Assembly: GCA_937927975.1 (NCBI GenBank)
Contig: CALEZT010000105.1
Span: forward strand, 1 to 7,685
DNA length: 7,685 bases
Origin: an uncultured Phycisphaerales bacterium
GTDB lineage: Bacteria > Planctomycetota > Phycisphaerae > Sedimentisphaerales > Anaerobacaceae
Direction: 5' to 3'
Positions within the stretch are counted from its first letter, which is position 1, and every line of letters begins with the position of its first letter. Below are positions 7,169-7,685 of the stretch, piece by piece. Position numbers and translations under genes: made by a program. The notes beneath the pieces were generated by a model. That model was given only the letters and a program-made list of their open reading frames with translations. It searched no databases and was not told the origin of the DNA.

Positions 7169-7384
7169 TCAAACAGGAGTCGGAGCCGGTGCCCTCTCCG
7201 CCGGCACTACCGCTGCGGCGTGGCTCTGCCACTTCAGCAATCGCAGGGCGTTGACGATCACGAAGAGCACGCTGGCCTCGTTGGGCAGCAGCTCCGTAAC
7301 GAGTCCATGAAACGGAACCTGTGGCTCACACTGGCACCGTGCCTGGCATATTGCTTCGGCAAAGAACTCTGGGTGGCCAATCGA
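7169..7384 (-). pseudogene. Fragment resembling the C-terminus of a heavy-metal P-type ATPase
   Basis: A minus-strand frame open from 7384 (in-frame stop at 7385-7387) to the TGA at 7169-7171, 71 residues with no Met start. The part from about 7300 reads LLPNEASVLFVIVNALRLLK. This resembles the last transmembrane helix and end of P1B-type metal-exporting ATPases, where endings such as …NALRLL are characteristic. A proline- and alanine-rich tail (AAAVVPAERAPAPTPV) follows. The residues before it (about 7310-7384: FFAEAICQARCQCEPQVPF) do not look like this family, so the recognisable relic probably starts near 7309. With no start codon and the catalytic DKTGT region absent, it is a remnant. The call rests on a short motif from memory and could be wrong. 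Confidence 0.38.
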
Positions 7385-7387
7385 CTA

Positions 7388-7516
7388 CCTCAAAGAGCAG
7401 GTCCAATGGCCTGCCTCTAGGAGAATGCGCCAGTGTGGGGGTGGAGAATACCATTGCACGGAAAGATCAGGGCAATAACCCGTTCTACGCGTGGCGACAT
7501 CCTGAAGATTTGGTTA
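7388..7516. other. Unassigned sequence
   Basis: No gene that I can recognise. A plus-strand frame from a GTG at 7321 to a TGA at 7540-7542 spans this stretch and ends in …ARKDQGNNPFYAWRHPEDLV; it has no clear ribosome site and overlaps the ATPase fragment on the other strand. A minus-strand frame entering from the contig end begins with adapter-derived residues. Neither can be supported as a gene. Confidence 0.3.
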
Positions 7517-7639
7517 TCATGCATGAAGCGAAGGAAGTGTGACGTGGGATCCATCAGGATTCCGCTTTTCGGACGCGAGGTGGTCAACAGGTAGTTCCCT
7601 AAGGATGCGCAGGTAATCAAGAACATCTGCCACTCTCGA
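7517..7639 (-). CDS. 3' end of an unknown gene, cut by the contig end
   Basis: A minus-strand frame enters from the contig edge at 7639 and ends at the TGA at 7517-7519, leaving the last 40 residues: SRVADVLDYLRILRELPVDH, then a polar tail with SEKRNPDGSH. The amphipathic helix-like start and GC-biased third positions look protein-like, but the piece is too short to name. It shares the strand of every other gene here. It may equally be random open frame. Its true 5' part lies beyond the adapter at 7641. Confidence 0.25.
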   Translation of the reverse strand, partial: SRVADVLDYLRILRELPVDHLASEKRNPDGSHVTLPSLHA

Positions 7640-7640
7640 C

Positions 7641-7685
7641 AGATCGGAAGAGCACACGTCTGAACTCCAGTCACCGAATACGATC
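7641..7685. other. Illumina TruSeq index-type adapter (artefact)
   Basis: The last 45 bases begin AGATCGGAAGAGCACACGTC and continue through the TruSeq read-2 adapter to CCAGTCAC at 7674, followed by CGAATACG, which reads as an 8-base index, and ATC of the next adapter segment. Read on the minus strand it gives the well-known false peptide MTGVQTCALPI. Genomic sequence ends at 7640. Confidence 0.97.

Noticed and set aside
5927..7420. Plus-strand open frame of 497 codons
   Set aside because: It is the antisense of the IS630 transposase and crosses the right terminal repeat; its arginine- and proline-rich composition is typical of a shadow frame in GC-rich DNA.
59..7640. CRISPR array, tRNA or rRNA genes
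   Set aside because: No regularly spaced direct repeats, and no tRNA-like or rRNA-like segments were seen on either strand.
7417..7674. Minus-strand frame beginning MTGVQTCALPI
   Set aside because: Its first residues are translated adapter, and the remaining frame has no recognisable family or start signal.

Overview
This is a bacterial contig of about 7.7 kb carrying the 5' half of a BREX phage-defence operon. Everything recognisable is on the minus strand, so the genes read from high to low coordinates. The gene order brxE-brxA-brxB-brxC is the start of a BREX type 6 locus; the expected partners (pglX, pglZ, brxD, brxHI) would lie beyond position 1. Both ends are Illumina adapter sequence, not genome: 1-58 is a P5/TruSeq universal-type adapter and 7641-7685 is a TruSeq index-type adapter. 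The window is therefore a whole, untrimmed contig, and only 59-7640 should be treated as biological. The host cannot be named from the sequence. It is bacterial, with Shine-Dalgarno sites and moderately GC-rich codon use, and the contig may come from a metagenome.

Layout from right to left, in the direction of transcription. 7032-7640 is a patchwork: a 5'-truncated unknown ORF cut by the contig end (7517-7639) and a short fragment resembling the C-terminus of a heavy-metal P-type ATPase (7169-7384). 5882-7029 is a complete 1148-bp IS630-family insertion sequence. It has 26-bp terminal inverted repeats, a TA on each side and two reading frames (a helix-turn-helix half and a DD34E catalytic half) in different frames. 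5553-5875 is a decayed fragment of a gene that looks like the C-terminal part of an adenine-specific DNA methyltransferase. 5417-5552 is the BREX leader with a TATAAT-like -10 element. 5416-59 is the tightly packed operon brxE, brxA, brxB, brxC; brxA and brxB overlap by 4 bp, and brxC runs into the contig end.

How the genes fit together: BrxA (DUF1819), BrxB (DUF1788) and BrxC (large P-loop ATPase, PglY relative) are BREX components that act with the PglX methyltransferase and PglZ to mark self DNA and block phage replication. BrxE is known only as a small, poorly understood protein associated with type 6. The methyltransferase relic and the IS630 element immediately upstream are typical of a defence island with turnover. 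I see no intact transcriptional regulator of the BREX operon in the window.
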